Source: Anaerolineales bacterium | Lineage (GTDB): Bacteria; Chloroflexota; Anaerolineae; Anaerolineales; UBA6663 | Length of the DNA: 5,837 bases | Reading direction: 5' to 3' | Assembly: GCA_017999235.1 (NCBI GenBank) | Contig: JAGOBN010000296.1 | Span: 1-5,837 of the forward strand | In this document: positions 5,068 to 5,837 of the stretch, in pieces | Layout of the letters: every line of letters begins with the position of its first letter | Position numbering within the stretch: the first letter of the stretch is position 1 | Notes under the pieces: generated by a model | Told to the model about the DNA's origin: nothing | The model's input: only the letters and a program-made list of their open reading frames with translations | The model's database searches: none | Made by a program: the position numbers and the translations under genes

Positions 5068-5837
5068 TTATGACCGGCCCCGCAGTGAGCGCAGCCAAGC
5101 CCGTCCGCCCAACATCCAGCGTTGAATCCGGCCCGCCAGCCACTCCGGCGGGTCATAGTCCGCTAACGGGAACAGCGGCAGGCCGGCGGCGCCCAAGACG
5201 CCGTTGGCGGCCTCCACGCCGCTGACAGCGGCGCGTTCGATGAAGAGCGCCGGCCAGGGGCCGCGCACCCAATCCCCGCACGTCCACAGGTTCGGCCAGG
5301 GGGTGGCCACGCCCAGCCACCGCTCCGCCCGGTCCACGGTCAACCGGGTATGCACGGCCGGGTTGCGCTGGAGCAGCTGGTGGATGACATGGCCGCGCAG
5401 CTCGGGATACACCCGGTAAAGATCGGTGAGCGCTTGCGCCAGGATGACGGCGTCCGGCTGGGCAAAGAACGCCTCGGACCGGTATAAATGCATCTCGATG
5501 GCGCTGCCGCCGGTGGCGCGCGCCCAGGCCGTATATTCGGACTGGAAGCGCTCCAGCCAGAAGAAGTTATCCACGCTGAAGTCGCCGGTGAAGATGCCGC
5601 CTTCCGGCCCGTCGCGCGGGGGGCGGTCGAACCAGATCCGCACCGTGCCGTTGGGCAGGCCCTCCGGCCAGCGCAGACCGCCGGCCACGGCCCGCGTGGC
5701 CTCGCTGGCCCGCAAGAGCCGTTCGACGGCCGGCGCGTCGGCGGCCAGGATGACGTGGTCAGCCGGGAAGGTGCGCGGCCCGCGCGGCGTGGTCACGCGC
5801 ACCGCCCAGCGCACCGGCGCGGAGTACGCCGTGAGCG
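5068..5837 (-). CDS. FAD-dependent oxidoreductase (phytoene desaturase/amine oxidase type), 5' end outside window
   Basis: The frame is open from the right edge to a TAA at 5068-5070: 255 residues, the C-terminal part only. The GTG at 5814 is an internal Val codon, since the frame continues upstream (LTAYSAP before it), so the true start and the N-terminal Rossmann dinucleotide motif lie outside. Visible features are FPADHVILAADAPAVERLL (5763-5713), the usual FAD-domain strand with A-x-D/D-x-P of this family; the substrate-domain segment NFFWLERFQSEYTAWA and GGSAIEMHLY; and NLWTCGDWVRGPWPALFIER (about 5292-5233) with the GD that contacts the FAD ribityl chain, then AAVSGVEAANGVL. Relatives desaturate or isomerise carotenoids or oxidise amines; the substrate cannot be told from this fragment. 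No clear terminator follows in the 136-base gap before the CBM48 gene. Confidence 0.87.
   Translation of the reverse strand, partial: LTAYSAPVRWAVRVTTPRGPRTFPADHVILAADAPAVERLLRASEATRAVAGGLRWPEGLPNGTVRIWFDRPPRDGPEGGIFTGDFSVDNFFWLERFQSEYTAWARATGGSAIEMHLYRSEAFFAQPDAVILAQALTDLYRVYPELRGHVIHQLLQRNPAVHTRLTVDRAERWLGVATPWPNLWTCGDWVRGPWPALFIERAAVSGVEAANGVLGAAGLPLFPLADYDPPEWLAGRIQRWMLGGRAWLRSLRGRS

Noticed and set aside
5812..5814. GTG at 5814 as the start of the oxidoreductase
   Set aside because: The frame continues without a stop to the window edge and the FAD-binding N-terminal half would be missing, so this is an internal Val codon.

Overview
The window is about 66% G+C by eye and tightly packed. 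All eight protein genes supported here lie on the minus strand, so transcription runs from high to low coordinates. I see no tRNA, rRNA, CRISPR array, insertion sequence or phage gene. The gene content suggests a GC-rich bacterium, most plausibly a Chloroflexota (Anaerolineae-like) chromosome: a small stand-alone isoamylase-early-set (CBM48) protein, a ParB-fold protein with a DUF4032-like C-terminal part, and a phytoene-desaturase-like flavoprotein. That placement is inference from gene families, not from a marker gene.

Layout in the order of transcription. (i) 5837-5068: the C-terminal part of an FAD-dependent oxidoreductase of the phytoene desaturase/amine oxidase type, cut by the window edge. 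(ii) 5067-4932: the only sizeable intergenic region. It carries a TATAAT box, three GCCTGA/TCAGGC half-sites and a strong Shine-Dalgarno sequence. (iii) 4931-4485: a glycogen-binding (CBM48-like) domain protein with a histone-H1-like Lys/Arg/Ala tail, followed by a textbook intrinsic terminator at 4444-4409. (iv) 4397-1: six tightly spaced genes that look like one operon: a MazG-like NTP pyrophosphohydrolase, a calcineurin-like phosphoesterase, a ParB/Srx-fold (GHHR) protein, an aminoglycoside-phosphotransferase-fold kinase homologue, a GNAT N-acetyltransferase, and an AlkD-like HEAT-repeat DNA alkylation repair protein that runs off the left edge.

The six-gene cluster combines nucleotide-pool cleaning, phosphoester hydrolysis, a nucleotide-binding-type fold, a kinase fold, acetyl transfer and a base-repair fold. 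Gaps are 18, -8, -8, 27 and 6 bases, and both 8-base overlaps have the same form (ATGNCTGA), so co-translation is likely. Whether the products act together is not shown by the sequence.

The main oddities are: the kinase homologue has Tyr where the family has the metal-binding Asn of its catalytic loop; the phosphoesterase lacks the His of its first metal motif; the CBM48 protein has a DNA-binding-like tail; and a terminator sits only 11 bases before the first gene of the operon, with a perfect -10 box upstream of it, which would suit attenuation or read-through control.
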